DNA from: Kitasatospora sp. DSM 101779
GTDB taxonomy: Bacteria; Actinomycetota; Actinomycetes; Streptomycetales; Streptomycetaceae
Direction of reading: 5' to 3'
Assembly: GCF_025655475.1 (NCBI RefSeq)
Contig: NZ_JAHTIK010000001.1
Coordinates: 799,622 to 863,621 of the forward strand
Length of the DNA: 64,000 nt
Shown here: positions 7,899 to 15,843 of the stretch, piece by piece
How the letters are laid out: each line of letters starts with the position of its first letter
Numbering within the stretch: the first letter of the stretch is position 1
Translations under genes and position numbers: made by a program
The notes under the pieces: generated by a model
What the model saw: the letters and a program-made list of their open reading frames with translations, nothing else
The model's database searches: none
Told to the model about the DNA's origin: nothing

Positions 7899-9299
7899 AA
7901 TGACGGTAGCAGTACTGAGGCCCTGCTGGCGATCCTCCGTACCGAGATCGCCGCCCTGGCTCCGGGCGACCGCCTGCCCAGCAGCAGGGATCTGATCGCC
8001 CGTCACGGCGTCGGGCCGGTCACGGTCTCCCGTGCCGTCGCCCAGCTCGCGGCCGAGGGCGTCGTCGTCACCCGGCCCGGCAGCGGCACCTACGTGACGG
8101 CGCGCCGGACCGCGGGCTCCGCGGCCCCGGACACCTCCTGGCAGTCCGTCGTACTGGCGGACCGCCGGATCGACGCCGCCGAGGAGGAGACGGCCCTGCC
8201 GGAGCTCCCGCCCGGCACCGTTCCGCTCTCCGGCGGCTACCTGCACGAGAGCCTGCAGCCCGGCCGGATCCTCGGCGCGGCCCTCGCCCGCGCCGCCCGC
8301 CGCCCGGACGCCTGGCACCGCGCGCCCGCCGCCGGCCTCGCCACCCTGCGTGCCCTGTTCGCCCGCCAGACCGGCGGCGACCACGGGCCCGAGGACGTTC
8401 TCGTCACCGCCGGGGGCCAGAGCGCCCTGTCCATGCTCTTCCGGGCCGTCGCCGCGCCCGGCGCGCCCCTGCTCGTCGAGTCGCCGACCTACCCCGGCGC
8501 GCTGGCCGCCGCACGTGCCGCCGGACTGCGCCCGGTGCCCGTCCCGATGGACGACCGCGGCCTGCGCCCCGACCTGCTCGCCGACGCCTTCGCGATGACC
8601 GGCGCCCGGCTGCTCTACTGCCAGCCGACCTTCCACAACCCCACCGGCGTCGTCCTCGCCCCCGAACGGCGCCGCCAGGTCGTCGACGTGGCGCGGGCCG
8701 CGGGCGCCTTCCTGATCGAGGACGACTTCGCACGCCACCTCGGCCACGGCCGCGCCGTCCCCCGCCCGCTGGCGGCCGACGACCGCGACGGCACCGTCGT
8801 CCACCTCACCTCGCTCAGCAAGCCCGCCTCGCCCAGCCTGCGGATCGGCGCGATCACCGCCCGCGGACCGGTCGTACGGCGGCTGCTGAGCCTGCGCCGG
8901 GCCGACGACTTCTTCCTCGCCCGGCCGCTCCAGGAGGCCGCCGTCGAACTGCTCTCCACCCCCGCCTGGGACCGCCACCTGCGCGGACTCGGTACCGCAC
9001 TGCGGCAGCGCTGCGCCGTGCTCGCCCACGCCGTCGCCCGCGAACTCCCGGACTGGACACCGGCCCCGACCCCGGAGGGCGGCCTCCACCTGTGGCTGCG
9101 GCTGCCGCCCGGCCCGACCGAGTCCGCCCTCGCCGACGCGGCCCGCGCGCACGGCGTCGCCGTCGACCCCGGTCACCGGTTCTTCCCCGCCGAACCGACC
9201 GCCGCCCACGTGCGGCTCGCCTTCGCCGCCGCCGCGGAGCCCGCCGACCTCGCCGAGGCCGTGCGCCGACTCGCCGCGGCCGCCCGCAGCGGGGCCTGA
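7896..9299 (+). CDS. MocR-family regulator (GntR HTH fused to aminotransferase fold)
   Basis: A 467-residue chimeric transcription factor. Residues 1-70 form a GntR winged helix (LPSSRDLIARHGVGPVTVSRAVAQLAAEGVVVTRPGSGTYV). The rest is a class I aminotransferase fold with the PLP lysine in SLSKPASPSLRIG (Lys 309) and the usual YCQPTFHNPTG and LIEDDFARHL motifs. MocR proteins sense PLP or PLP adducts of amines or amino acids and typically regulate a divergent gene. Here that would be the PLP enzyme/MFS operon whose start codon overlaps its own. Confidence 0.92.
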   Translation: MNDGSSTEALLAILRTEIAALAPGDRLPSSRDLIARHGVGPVTVSRAVAQLAAEGVVVTRPGSGTYVTARRTAGSAAPDTSWQSVVLADRRIDAAEEETALPELPPGTVPLSGGYLHESLQPGRILGAALARAARRPDAWHRAPAAGLATLRALFARQTGGDHGPEDVLVTAGGQSALSMLFRAVAAPGAPLLVESPTYPGALAAARAAGLRPVPVPMDDRGLRPDLLADAFAMTGARLLYCQPTFHNPTGVVLAPERRRQVVDVARAAGAFLIEDDFARHLGHGRAVPRPLAADDRDGTVVHLTSLSKPASPSLRIGAITARGPVVRRLLSLRRADDFFLARPLQEAAVELLSTPAWDRHLRGLGTALRQRCAVLAHAVARELPDWTPAPTPEGGLHLWLRLPPGPTESALADAARAHGVAVDPGHRFFPAEPTAAHVRLAFAAAAEPADLAEAVRRLAAAARSGA

Positions 9300-9378
9300 C
9301 GTCGCGGGGCCGGTCCTCCGCGACCCGGCCGCGGGGCCGGTCCTGCCCGACCGGCCCGGTCGTCGAACGCGGCCGGTC

Positions 9379-10533
9379 TCAGGACGCGGCGCTCTCCGCC
9401 GCGATCATCGCGATCAGTCCGGCCCTGCCGTGCTCGGCGAGGTGGCGGCGCTGCCGTTCGGCGCCGTTGCCCTCCCGCAGCAGCCGGCCGACCAGCGGGG
9501 CCACCGCGCGAGTGTCACCGAGCTCCTCCAGCGCCCGGCGGAGGTGTTCCAGCATGTCGGCGGCGACCTTGCCGGCGGGCCGGGACAGCCCGGTCGCCGG
9601 GTCGTGCAGGGTGCCGTCCATGCCGTACCGGGCGGCGTGCCAGGCCGCGCCCTCCAGGCTCTCCGGCGTCCGCCCGTCCGGGGGGACTCCTTCGGCCGCG
9701 TCCCGCATCGCCGTGACGGCCAGCGCCCGGACCAGCCCGGCGAGCATCACCGCCTCGTCGGCGCGCAGCTGGACATCCATCGCGCGCAGCTCCATGGTCG
9801 GGAACTTGGCCGACAGCCGGGCCTGCCAGTACAGCTGGCCGCGGTCGCGGATCAGCCGGGCCTCCAGGAGGTGGTCGATCCTCCGCTCGTAGTCCTGCGC
9901 GTCGGCGAAGCGCGGCGGGATGCCACTGATCGGCCAGCGGCCGAAGACCACCGTCCGCCAGCTCGCGTAGCCGGTGTCGGTGCCGTACCAGAGCGGCGAG
10001 TTGGCCGAGAGCGCGGTCAGCACCGGCAGCCAGGGCCGCAGGCGGTTGAGCACCTGGACCCCGGTCTCCGGGTCGGGGACGGCCACGTGCACGTGCATGC
10101 CGTTGATCATCGCCTCGTCGGCCAGCCGCGAGACGACGCTCCGGATCGAGTGGTAGCGCGGGGCGTCCACGATCTCCGGGGGTGTCTCGGGCGCGTACGG
10201 GGCGGTGCCGCAGGCCGCCAGCCGGCAGCCGGCCGACTCCGCCGCAGCCGCCAGCGCGTGGCGCAGGCGGAGCAGGTGGCCGCCGACCTCGCCCAGGCCC
10301 TCGCAGACCGGGGTGGCCACCTCCACCTGGGCCTGCAGCAGCTCGTTCTGCAGTTCGTCGTGGTGCACCGCGGGGTGCAGTCCGGCGATCTGCCGCACCG
10401 CGTCGACCCGCGGCAGCGGCAGTCCGCTCTCGGGATCGAGCAGCAGGTACTCCTCCTCGACCCCGACCGTCGGGAAGACCCGCGGATCGCGCAGCGGTCC
10501 GCCCCCGCCTGCCGTGTCGGTGCCAGCGCCCAT
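9379..10533 (-). CDS. YbdK-type carboxylate-amine ligase (glutamate-cysteine ligase family 2)
   Basis: A 384-residue ATP-grasp-like ligase of the GCS2 family. Hallmarks are VGVEEEYLLLD at the N-terminus, the central MHVHVAVPDPE motif with metal-binding His residues, and FPTMELRAMDVQ. The family makes a gamma-glutamyl or similar amide bond and has weak glutamate-cysteine ligase activity in vitro. Actinomycetes use mycothiol rather than glutathione, so the natural product is uncertain. It stands alone and converges on the MocR gene. Confidence 0.9.
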   Translation of the reverse strand: MGAGTDTAGGGGPLRDPRVFPTVGVEEEYLLLDPESGLPLPRVDAVRQIAGLHPAVHHDELQNELLQAQVEVATPVCEGLGEVGGHLLRLRHALAAAAESAGCRLAACGTAPYAPETPPEIVDAPRYHSIRSVVSRLADEAMINGMHVHVAVPDPETGVQVLNRLRPWLPVLTALSANSPLWYGTDTGYASWRTVVFGRWPISGIPPRFADAQDYERRIDHLLEARLIRDRGQLYWQARLSAKFPTMELRAMDVQLRADEAVMLAGLVRALAVTAMRDAAEGVPPDGRTPESLEGAAWHAARYGMDGTLHDPATGLSRPAGKVAADMLEHLRRALEELGDTRAVAPLVGRLLREGNGAERQRRHLAEHGRAGLIAMIAAESAAS

Positions 10534-10618
10534 GACTCCGGGCTACCACGTCCGCCGCGTCAGCACATCCGGGCGGGCTTTCCGGGGGGGTCCGCCGGGC
10601 GCGCCCGGAGCCGTCCGA

Positions 10619-11662
10619 CTACGGCCTGTCCTCGCGGGAGAGGCCGCTGCCGCCGGGGACGGGGGCCGCGGGCCTGCGGCGGCGACGGTGCAGCCAGACG
10701 TAGAGCAGCAGGCAGGGCAGCAGCAGTCCGCCGAGGGTGAGCACGAGGAAGGCCGTGAGGCTGTCGATGTGCCTGACCAGCCAGGCGAAGTTCTGCCCGA
10801 AGAAGCCGACGACGAAGGAGAGCGGCAGGAAGACCGTGGCGATGACGGTGAGTCGTTCCATGGTGGCGCTCTGGCGCAGGGTGATGGTGTTCTGCTCGAC
10901 GGAGATCACCGCGATGTTGGCCTCCAGGACGGTGGCCAGCAGGTCGCGCTGGGCCGCGACCTCCTCGTTCACCAGCAGGAGGTGGTCGTGCACGTCGCGG
11001 AAGAACGGCAGCAGTTCGGCCGGTGCCCGACCCGGCTGCAGGCGCCGGGCGAGCACGGCGAGCAGCGGGTGGACGGCGCGGTAGAAATCGGTGGCCTCGC
11101 GCCGCAGGAAGTAGATCCGCTCGGTCGGCGCGACCGCGCCGGAGAAGACGGTGGCCTCGATCTGCTCGATGTCGCGGTCGAGTTCCGCGACGACCGGGGC
11201 GTAGCCGTCGACGACCTGGTCGAGGATGGCCCACAGGGTCGCGGCGCTGCCCGTCCGCAGCAGGTCCGGGCGGCGTTCGAGGCGGCTGCGGGCGCCGGCC
11301 AGTTCGCTGGCGATGCCCTGGCGGACGGTGATCACGAAGTGTTCGGCGAGGAAGATGCTGATCTCGCCGGTGTCGATCTCCTCGCGCTCGTCGTCGTACC
11401 GCGCGGTGCGGAGGATGATCAGCTCGGTGCCGTCCTCGTACTGCTCGGCCTTCGGCCGCAGGTGGAAGGCCTGGGCGTCCTCGACGGCCAGTTCGTGCAG
11501 TCCGAAGGTCTCCCGGACGCCGGCCAGCTCCTCCGGCCCGGGTTCGAAGACGCCGAGCCAGACGAATCCGCCCTTTCTGGCATGGGCGGCGGCCTGTTCC
11601 ACCGACATCGCGCCCTCGTGCTGCCGGCGTCCGTCGCGGTAGTGCGCGCAGTCCACGATCAT
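10619..11662 (-). CDS. CorA-like magnesium/divalent cation channel
   Basis: A 347-residue membrane protein with the CorA layout: a soluble alpha/beta funnel, a long stalk helix, then two C-terminal membrane helices. The signature before the loop is GFFGQNF (residues 286-292) rather than the canonical YGMNF; GQNF variants are frequent in actinobacterial CorA relatives. The tail is basic (HRRRRRP). A GGAG box sits 6-8 nt before ATG 11662. The substrate is probably Mg2+ or another divalent ion. Confidence 0.9.
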   Translation of the reverse strand: MIVDCAHYRDGRRQHEGAMSVEQAAAHARKGGFVWLGVFEPGPEELAGVRETFGLHELAVEDAQAFHLRPKAEQYEDGTELIILRTARYDDEREEIDTGEISIFLAEHFVITVRQGIASELAGARSRLERRPDLLRTGSAATLWAILDQVVDGYAPVVAELDRDIEQIEATVFSGAVAPTERIYFLRREATDFYRAVHPLLAVLARRLQPGRAPAELLPFFRDVHDHLLLVNEEVAAQRDLLATVLEANIAVISVEQNTITLRQSATMERLTVIATVFLPLSFVVGFFGQNFAWLVRHIDSLTAFLVLTLGGLLLPCLLLYVWLHRRRRRPAAPVPGGSGLSREDRP

Positions 11663-12314
11663 GACCGTTCTCCTCGCGTCCGGCCGACTGCGCCCTCTGT
11701 CGCCCGGATGCGGCATGGCGCGCCGTACACGCCTCCCGGCAACCGATGTTCCTCCGACTCGCCGCGGCCCGCTCAGCGAGCCCGCGGCCGCACCGGGGCC
11801 GCACCGGGGCAGCCCGGCTGCCGGTCCCGCGCCGGCGGGAGACCGGCAGCCCCGGTGCGCGACGATCCGGAACTCGTCGTCCGAGCCGGAGCAGTCGACC
11901 ACGCCGAGGTCCGGCCGCTCGTCGGTGCCGCTGCTATGGACGCAGTCGCCGACGTCCGCGAAGTCACCACCAGGAATCCCTGGTGGCCGCGGACGGTGGC
12001 CTGCACGGCCGGCACCGAGCCGCAGCAGCGGCAGCGGCAGCAGCGGCAGCGGCAGAACGGCCCCACCGCGGACGCGCCGGACGGGAGCTGCGGTGCGGGA
12101 ACGGGCATGTGGATCCGCTCCGGAAGCGGGTTTCGGCGGTGAGCGGTCGGATGCTGTCGGTGCGCACGGACGCCGCAGCACCCGCTTTCCGCGACACCCG
12201 CCTTCCGCGGCCGCGCCCGCCGGCCCCGGACGCTGCGTCAGGTCGCCCGCAAGGGAGCGGGATCCATCCGAAACCGCTGGACAGCCGGGCTCCGCATGGA
12301 AGATCATCCAGTCG
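11663..12314. other. Gene-poor 650-bp region with a coding relic
   Basis: No intact gene is visible. On the minus strand around 11850-11980 one frame reads VGDCVHSSGTDERPDL, then VVDCSGSDDEFRIV. This resembles the Cys-paired extracytoplasmic domain of small Streptomyces membrane proteins (a VGDC..GT..PDL..VDC pattern), but no start, membrane segment or C-terminal Cys lies in the same frame. A CAGCGG-type repeat covers 12021-12056. Confidence 0.4.
12021..12056. repeat. Short CAG/CGG tandem repeat
   Basis: Imperfect copies of CAGCGG and CAG fill 36 bp of non-coding DNA. The tract gives Ala or Leu/Pro runs in shadow frames and is not part of a recognizable gene. Confidence 0.6.
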
Positions 12315-12821
12315 ATGACAACACGAACCGATGTACCCGCGGCCCTGGACGAGCGCACCCAGCTCACCACCTTCCTCGACTACGCCCGCGCCACCGCGCA
12401 CGCCAAGTGCGAGGGAGTCAGCGCCGAGAACGCCCGCCGCGCTCCGCTGCCCGGCTCGCCCCTGATGACCCTCGCCGGCCTGATCAACCATCTCCGGTGG
12501 GTCGAGCACTGGTGGTTCGAGGTCATGTTCCTCGGCGAGGAGGACCGCGGCCCCTGGACGGACGAGGACCCCGACCGGGAGATGCGGATCGCCGTCGACC
12601 GCCCGCTCGACGAGCTGCTCGCCGAGTACGAGGCCGCGTGCGCCCGGCACCGTGAGCTGGTCGCGGCCAACTCCCTCGACACGGTGGCGAAGCGGACCCG
12701 CGGCGACGGCGGCCAGGTCGACCTGCGGTGGATCCTGCTGCACATGATCGAGGAGACCGCCCGGCACAACGGACACCTCGACGTCATCCGTGAACTCGTC
12801 GACGGCACCACCGGAGCCTGA
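12315..12821 (+). CDS. DinB-family protein (DUF664)
   Basis: A 168-residue four-helix-bundle protein of the DinB/YfiT superfamily. The metal-binding histidines are expected in LINHLRWVEHWWF, and in the C-terminal LLHMIEETARHNGHLDVIRELVDG, which is diagnostic of the DUF664 group in actinomycetes. Related proteins are thiol-dependent transferases that can use mycothiol and often act in detoxification. The start ATG 12315 has no strong Shine-Dalgarno. The VOC-family gene follows on the same strand. Confidence 0.88.
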   Translation: MTTRTDVPAALDERTQLTTFLDYARATAHAKCEGVSAENARRAPLPGSPLMTLAGLINHLRWVEHWWFEVMFLGEEDRGPWTDEDPDREMRIAVDRPLDELLAEYEAACARHRELVAANSLDTVAKRTRGDGGQVDLRWILLHMIEETARHNGHLDVIRELVDGTTGA

Positions 12822-12872
12822 CGGTCCGTCGCCGACACACCGCGGTCGGGCCGGGGTCCCGGGTCGTCGACG

Positions 12873-12878
12873 TACACT
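12873..12878 (+). promoter_or_regulatory. -10 box of leaderless VOC gene
   Basis: TACACT ends 7 nt before the ATG at 12886 and no ribosome-binding site is present, so a leaderless transcript is predicted. Confidence 0.4.
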
Positions 12879-12885
12879 GACGGGC

Positions 12886-13269
12886 ATGGCATGCCGCATC
12901 AGTGAGCTGGTCCTCGACGCGGCCGATCCCGGCCTGCTCGCCGCCTTCTGGAGCGAGGTGCTCGGCTACGTCGAACTCGGCCGGGAGGACGACGGAAGCA
13001 TCGAGATCGGGCCGCCCGGCACCGGCTTCGGCGGCCCGCAGCCCACCCTCGTCATCGGCCCCACGACCGACCCGCGGCCGGCGAAGCTCCGCCTGCACAT
13101 CGACGTCAGCGCCACCGACCGCGACCAGGAGGCCGAACTGGCGCGGCTGCTCGCCCTCGGCGCCCGGCACACCGACGTCGGCCAGACCGGCACCGAGAGC
13201 TGGTACGTGCTGGCCGACCCGGAGGGCAACGAGTTCTGCCTGCTGCGCACCCGGATCGAGCCCGTCTGA
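12886..13269 (+). CDS. VOC/glyoxalase-fold protein
   Basis: A 127-residue vicinal-oxygen-chelate protein. The start SELVLDAADPGLLAAFWSEVLGY and the end VLADPEGNEFCLL are the two halves of the usual beta-alpha-beta-beta-beta repeat. The actinobacterial subfamily (glyoxalase_6-like) has no assigned substrate. It lies 64 bp after the DinB gene but appears to have its own leaderless promoter. Confidence 0.85.
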   Translation: MACRISELVLDAADPGLLAAFWSEVLGYVELGREDDGSIEIGPPGTGFGGPQPTLVIGPTTDPRPAKLRLHIDVSATDRDQEAELARLLALGARHTDVGQTGTESWYVLADPEGNEFCLLRTRIEPV

Positions 13270-13312
13270 CCGGCATCGGATCGGCCGGTGCCGTCGGCCA
13301 CGCCCCTGCCGC

Positions 13313-13665
13313 ACGAGTCGTGGACGGGCCGCACTTCGAGCGCCACGACGTGGAAGTCGACCACCCGTCCGGCGACCTCGCGGGCCCGCGCCGGGCTCGC
13401 GCTGTCGAGCACGTAGGAGGCGGTCAGCTGTTCCGCCGCGGCGGGGAGCGGCCCGTCCGACGCGGCCGCGCCACCGTCCACGCCGTCCATCCGGAGCGTG
13501 GTGGTGTCCGCGGGGCAGGCCGGCCCGGCACCGTTGAGCAGTTCGCCGGAGTCCGCCGGGTCCCGGTGGAGCGCCTCGTGCCGGGCGAACACCTCGGCCC
13601 GCTCGTCGGCGGTCATCGCCGCGGTCGCCGCCGGGTCCGGCGTACAACAGCACCATGTACTTCAC
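13313..13665 (-). pseudogene. Frameshifted YCII/DGPF-domain protein
   Basis: The start MKYMVLLYAGP at 13665 is in a different frame from the body, which begins DPAATAAMTADERAEVFARHEALH and ends ALEVRPVHDS. Joined, they make a normal ~120-residue YCII-related (DGPF) protein of the kind that often sits beside ECF sigma factors. An indel near 13630 (net 1 base extra or 2 missing) splits it. The expected stop after VRPVHDS is also absent, so the body frame runs on antisense into the VOC gene. Two defects make a true pseudogene more likely than one sequencing error. Confidence 0.7.
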
Positions 13666-13778
13666 ACCGTCCGGCCCGGCACCGGTGCGGGCCGTCCGGC
13701 GGGAGCATCCCGGAGATGCCGGGCCGCGTGGGCCGAACGGGTTCGCCGTCGGCGGCGCCGGAGGGCGATCATGCGGCC

Positions 13779-14087
13779 ATGAGACCCGAAGTGGCGGCGT
13801 TCGTCGCCGACGGCCCGCTGCCCGACGAGGACGCTCACGAGGACGAGATCGACCGGCGGGTGCGGCAGCTGGAGGCGATCACGCGCCCGGTCACCGCCGA
13901 GGAGGCGGCGCGGCTGGCGCAGTGCTTCGGTCCGGACGACTGCTACGGCGTCGCATGGACCCTGCTGCACCTCGTCGAGTCCGCGCCCACTCCCGTTCTG
14001 ACGGCCGAGCCGGGCCAGGACACGAACGAATGGCACCGGCGGCTGCGGCGGCGGGCGGTGAACGCGGGCCTCGTCCCGGAGGAGTGA
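13779..14087 (+). CDS. Hypothetical protein
   Basis: A 102-residue acidic protein with no recognized domain. It contains DEDAHEDEIDRRVRQLEAITRPVTAEEAARLAQCFGPDDCYGVAWTLLHLVES, which looks like an all-helical fold; the Cys pair CFGPDDC is notable. Codon bias supports coding. The start ATG 13779 fits the beginning of the conserved-looking block. It converges on the AhpD gene. Confidence 0.6.
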   Translation: MRPEVAAFVADGPLPDEDAHEDEIDRRVRQLEAITRPVTAEEAARLAQCFGPDDCYGVAWTLLHLVESAPTPVLTAEPGQDTNEWHRRLRRRAVNAGLVPEE

Positions 14088-14130
14088 GCCGGCCCCGGGC
14101 CGGTCGGGCGCGGGGCCGGTCGGGCGGTGC

Positions 14131-14616
14131 TCAGCCGAGGGCGGCGGCGAACATGCCGGGCTCGTAGGAGCCGCCCTTCTGGTGCACGATCACGGCGAGC
14201 CGGTTGGCCGCGTTGATCAGGGCCACCAGGGAGACCAGCGCGGCGATCCGGTCGTCGTCGTAGTGCTTGCGCACCAGGGCCCAGGTCTCGTCGGACACGC
14301 CCTGGTGGGCGTCGGCGAGCCGGGTGCCCTCCTCGGCGAGCGCGAGCGCGGCCCGCTCGGCGTCGGTGAACACGGTGGACTCGCGCCAGGCGGCGACCAG
14401 GTGCAGCCGGGCGGCGTCCTCGCCGGCGGCCGCGGCCTCCTTGGTGTGCATGTCGATGCACCAGCCGCAGCCGTTGATCTGGCTGGCCCGCAGGGACACC
14501 AGCTCCTGGGTGGACCGCGGCAGCGGCGACTGCTGGATCACCAGGGAGGCGTTGGCGAACCGCTTGGCGAACTTGGCGGCGAGCTCGTTCTCGAACAGGT
14601 TGAATCGGGCGTCCAT
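14131..14616 (-). CDS. AhpD-like alkylhydroperoxidase/carboxymuconolactone decarboxylase family protein
   Basis: A 161-residue all-helical protein with the AhpD redox motif CGWCIDMH (Cys 50, Cys 53, His 57) in a NGCGWCIDMHTKEA helix. It probably reduces peroxides or acts on a related substrate using the Cys pair. It is divergent from a SigJ-type sigma factor; carboxymuconolactone-decarboxylase genes are the classic neighbours and targets of ECF41 sigma factors. A GAGGA box lies 8 nt before ATG 14616. A near-consensus ECF41 promoter (CGTCACA-N16-CATC) precedes it at 14683-14657. Confidence 0.9.
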   Translation of the reverse strand: MDARFNLFENELAAKFAKRFANASLVIQQSPLPRSTQELVSLRASQINGCGWCIDMHTKEAAAAGEDAARLHLVAAWRESTVFTDAERAALALAEEGTRLADAHQGVSDETWALVRKHYDDDRIAALVSLVALINAANRLAVIVHQKGGSYEPGMFAAALG

Positions 14617-14656
14617 GACTTCGTCCTCACTCGTAGTGGTGCACCGGCGACCACAA

Positions 14657-14683
14657 GATGCCGCCGGCCCCTGCCGTGTGACG
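14657..14683 (-). promoter_or_regulatory. Predicted ECF41 promoter of the AhpD-like gene
   Basis: Reading leftward, CGTCACA (14683-14677) is followed after exactly 16 nt by CATC (14660-14657). This differs by one base in each box from the ECF41 consensus TGTCACA-N16-CGTC. It lies about 40 bp before the start codon. Confidence 0.55.
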
Positions 14684-14717
14684 GGCCGTCGCTGTGACGG
14701 ACGCCACGGTCCGCGGC

Positions 14718-14744
14718 TGTCACAGCGCGGCGGGGAGCGGCGTC
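14718..14744 (+). promoter_or_regulatory. ECF41 autoregulatory promoter of the SigJ-type gene
   Basis: TGTCACA (14718-14724), 16 nt, CGTC (14741-14744). This is a perfect match to the promoter motif reported for ECF41 sigma factors and lies 45 bp before the GTG start of such a factor, so the sigma factor should read its own promoter. Confidence 0.8.
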
Positions 14745-14788
14745 CTGTGCGCGGGACGTCGTCGGGAGCGAGCAGACGGGAGCAGCCG

Positions 14789-15727
14789 GTGGGGAACGAG
14801 CGCAGCGGGCGTACGGCGGGTTCGGACGGCGGGGCCGGCGGGGCGGGGCCGGACCCGGCCACCGAGGCGTTCGTCGCCCACCGCAACCTGCTCTTCACCG
14901 TGGCGTACGAGATGCTCGGCTCGGCCGTCGACGCCGAGGACGTCCTGCAGGAGACCTGGCTGCGGTGGACGGGCGTCGACCTCGCCGAGGTGCGGGACCG
15001 GCGCGCCTACCTGGTGCGGATCACCACCCGGCAGGCGCTCGGCCGCCTGCGGACGCTCGGCCGCCGCAGGGAGTCCTACGTGGGGTCCTGGCTGCCGGAG
15101 CCGCTGCTCACCGCGCCGGACGTGGCCGAGGACGTCGAGCTGGCCGACAGCGTCTCGATGGCGATGCTGCTGGTGCTGGAGACGCTCGCGCCGACCGAGC
15201 GGGCGGTGTTCGTGCTGCGCGAGGTGTTCGACCTGGAGTACGGGGAGATCGCGGAGGCGGTGGACAAGAGCCCGGCGGCCGTCCGTCAGATCGCGCACCG
15301 GGCGCGGGCGCACGTCGCGGCGCGGCGGCCGCGCGGGACGGTGTCCCCGGCCGAGACCCGGGACGCGCTGGACGCGTTCCGGCGGGCGACCGAGACGGGC
15401 GACCTGCAGGGCCTGCTCGACGTCCTGGCGCCGGACGTCGTCCTGCTCGGGGACGGCGGCGGGATCAAGCAGGCCGTGCTGCGGCCGGTCGTGGGGGCGG
15501 ACAAGGTGGCCCGGCTGCTGGCCGCCGGCTTCGGCCGGCTCACCACGGACCGGTCGCTGCAGCCGACCCAGGTCAACGGCTGGCCGGCGCTGGTACTGCA
15601 GCTCGACGGCGAGCTCGACACCGTGCTGGCCCTGCGCTTCGAGGACGGCCTGATCACCGGGCTCTACGCCGTGCGCAATCCCGAGAAGCTGTCCCGGATG
15701 GAGCGGGAGACCGAACTGCGCCGCTGA
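14789..15727 (+). CDS. sigJ: SigJ-like ECF41 RNA polymerase sigma factor with SnoaL-like C-terminal domain
   Basis: A 312-residue sigma factor: region 2 (residues ~25-95, DAEDVLQETWLRW), the ECF41 linker motif WLPEPL (101-106), region 4 (~120-178, YGEIAEAVDKSPAAVRQIAHRARAHV), then a fused SnoaL_2 domain holding DGGG (222-225) and NPEKL (297-301). These last motifs are the signature of ECF41 factors, where the extension replaces a separate anti-sigma factor and tunes activity. GGGAG lies 6 nt before GTG 14789. The divergent AhpD-like gene is the expected target. The inducing signal is unknown, though oxidative stress is plausible. Confidence 0.93.
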   Translation: MGNERSGRTAGSDGGAGGAGPDPATEAFVAHRNLLFTVAYEMLGSAVDAEDVLQETWLRWTGVDLAEVRDRRAYLVRITTRQALGRLRTLGRRRESYVGSWLPEPLLTAPDVAEDVELADSVSMAMLLVLETLAPTERAVFVLREVFDLEYGEIAEAVDKSPAAVRQIAHRARAHVAARRPRGTVSPAETRDALDAFRRATETGDLQGLLDVLAPDVVLLGDGGGIKQAVLRPVVGADKVARLLAAGFGRLTTDRSLQPTQVNGWPALVLQLDGELDTVLALRFEDGLITGLYAVRNPEKLSRMERETELRR

Positions 15728-15843
15728 GCGGCCGGCCCGGGTCAGTCCCCGAAGGTGCCCGGGTCGCCCGGGTCGCCCGGTTCGGTCGCCGGCGCCTCGC
15801 GGTCGAGGGCGTGCCCCGGTCCGGCGGGGGAGGATGCGGCGGG

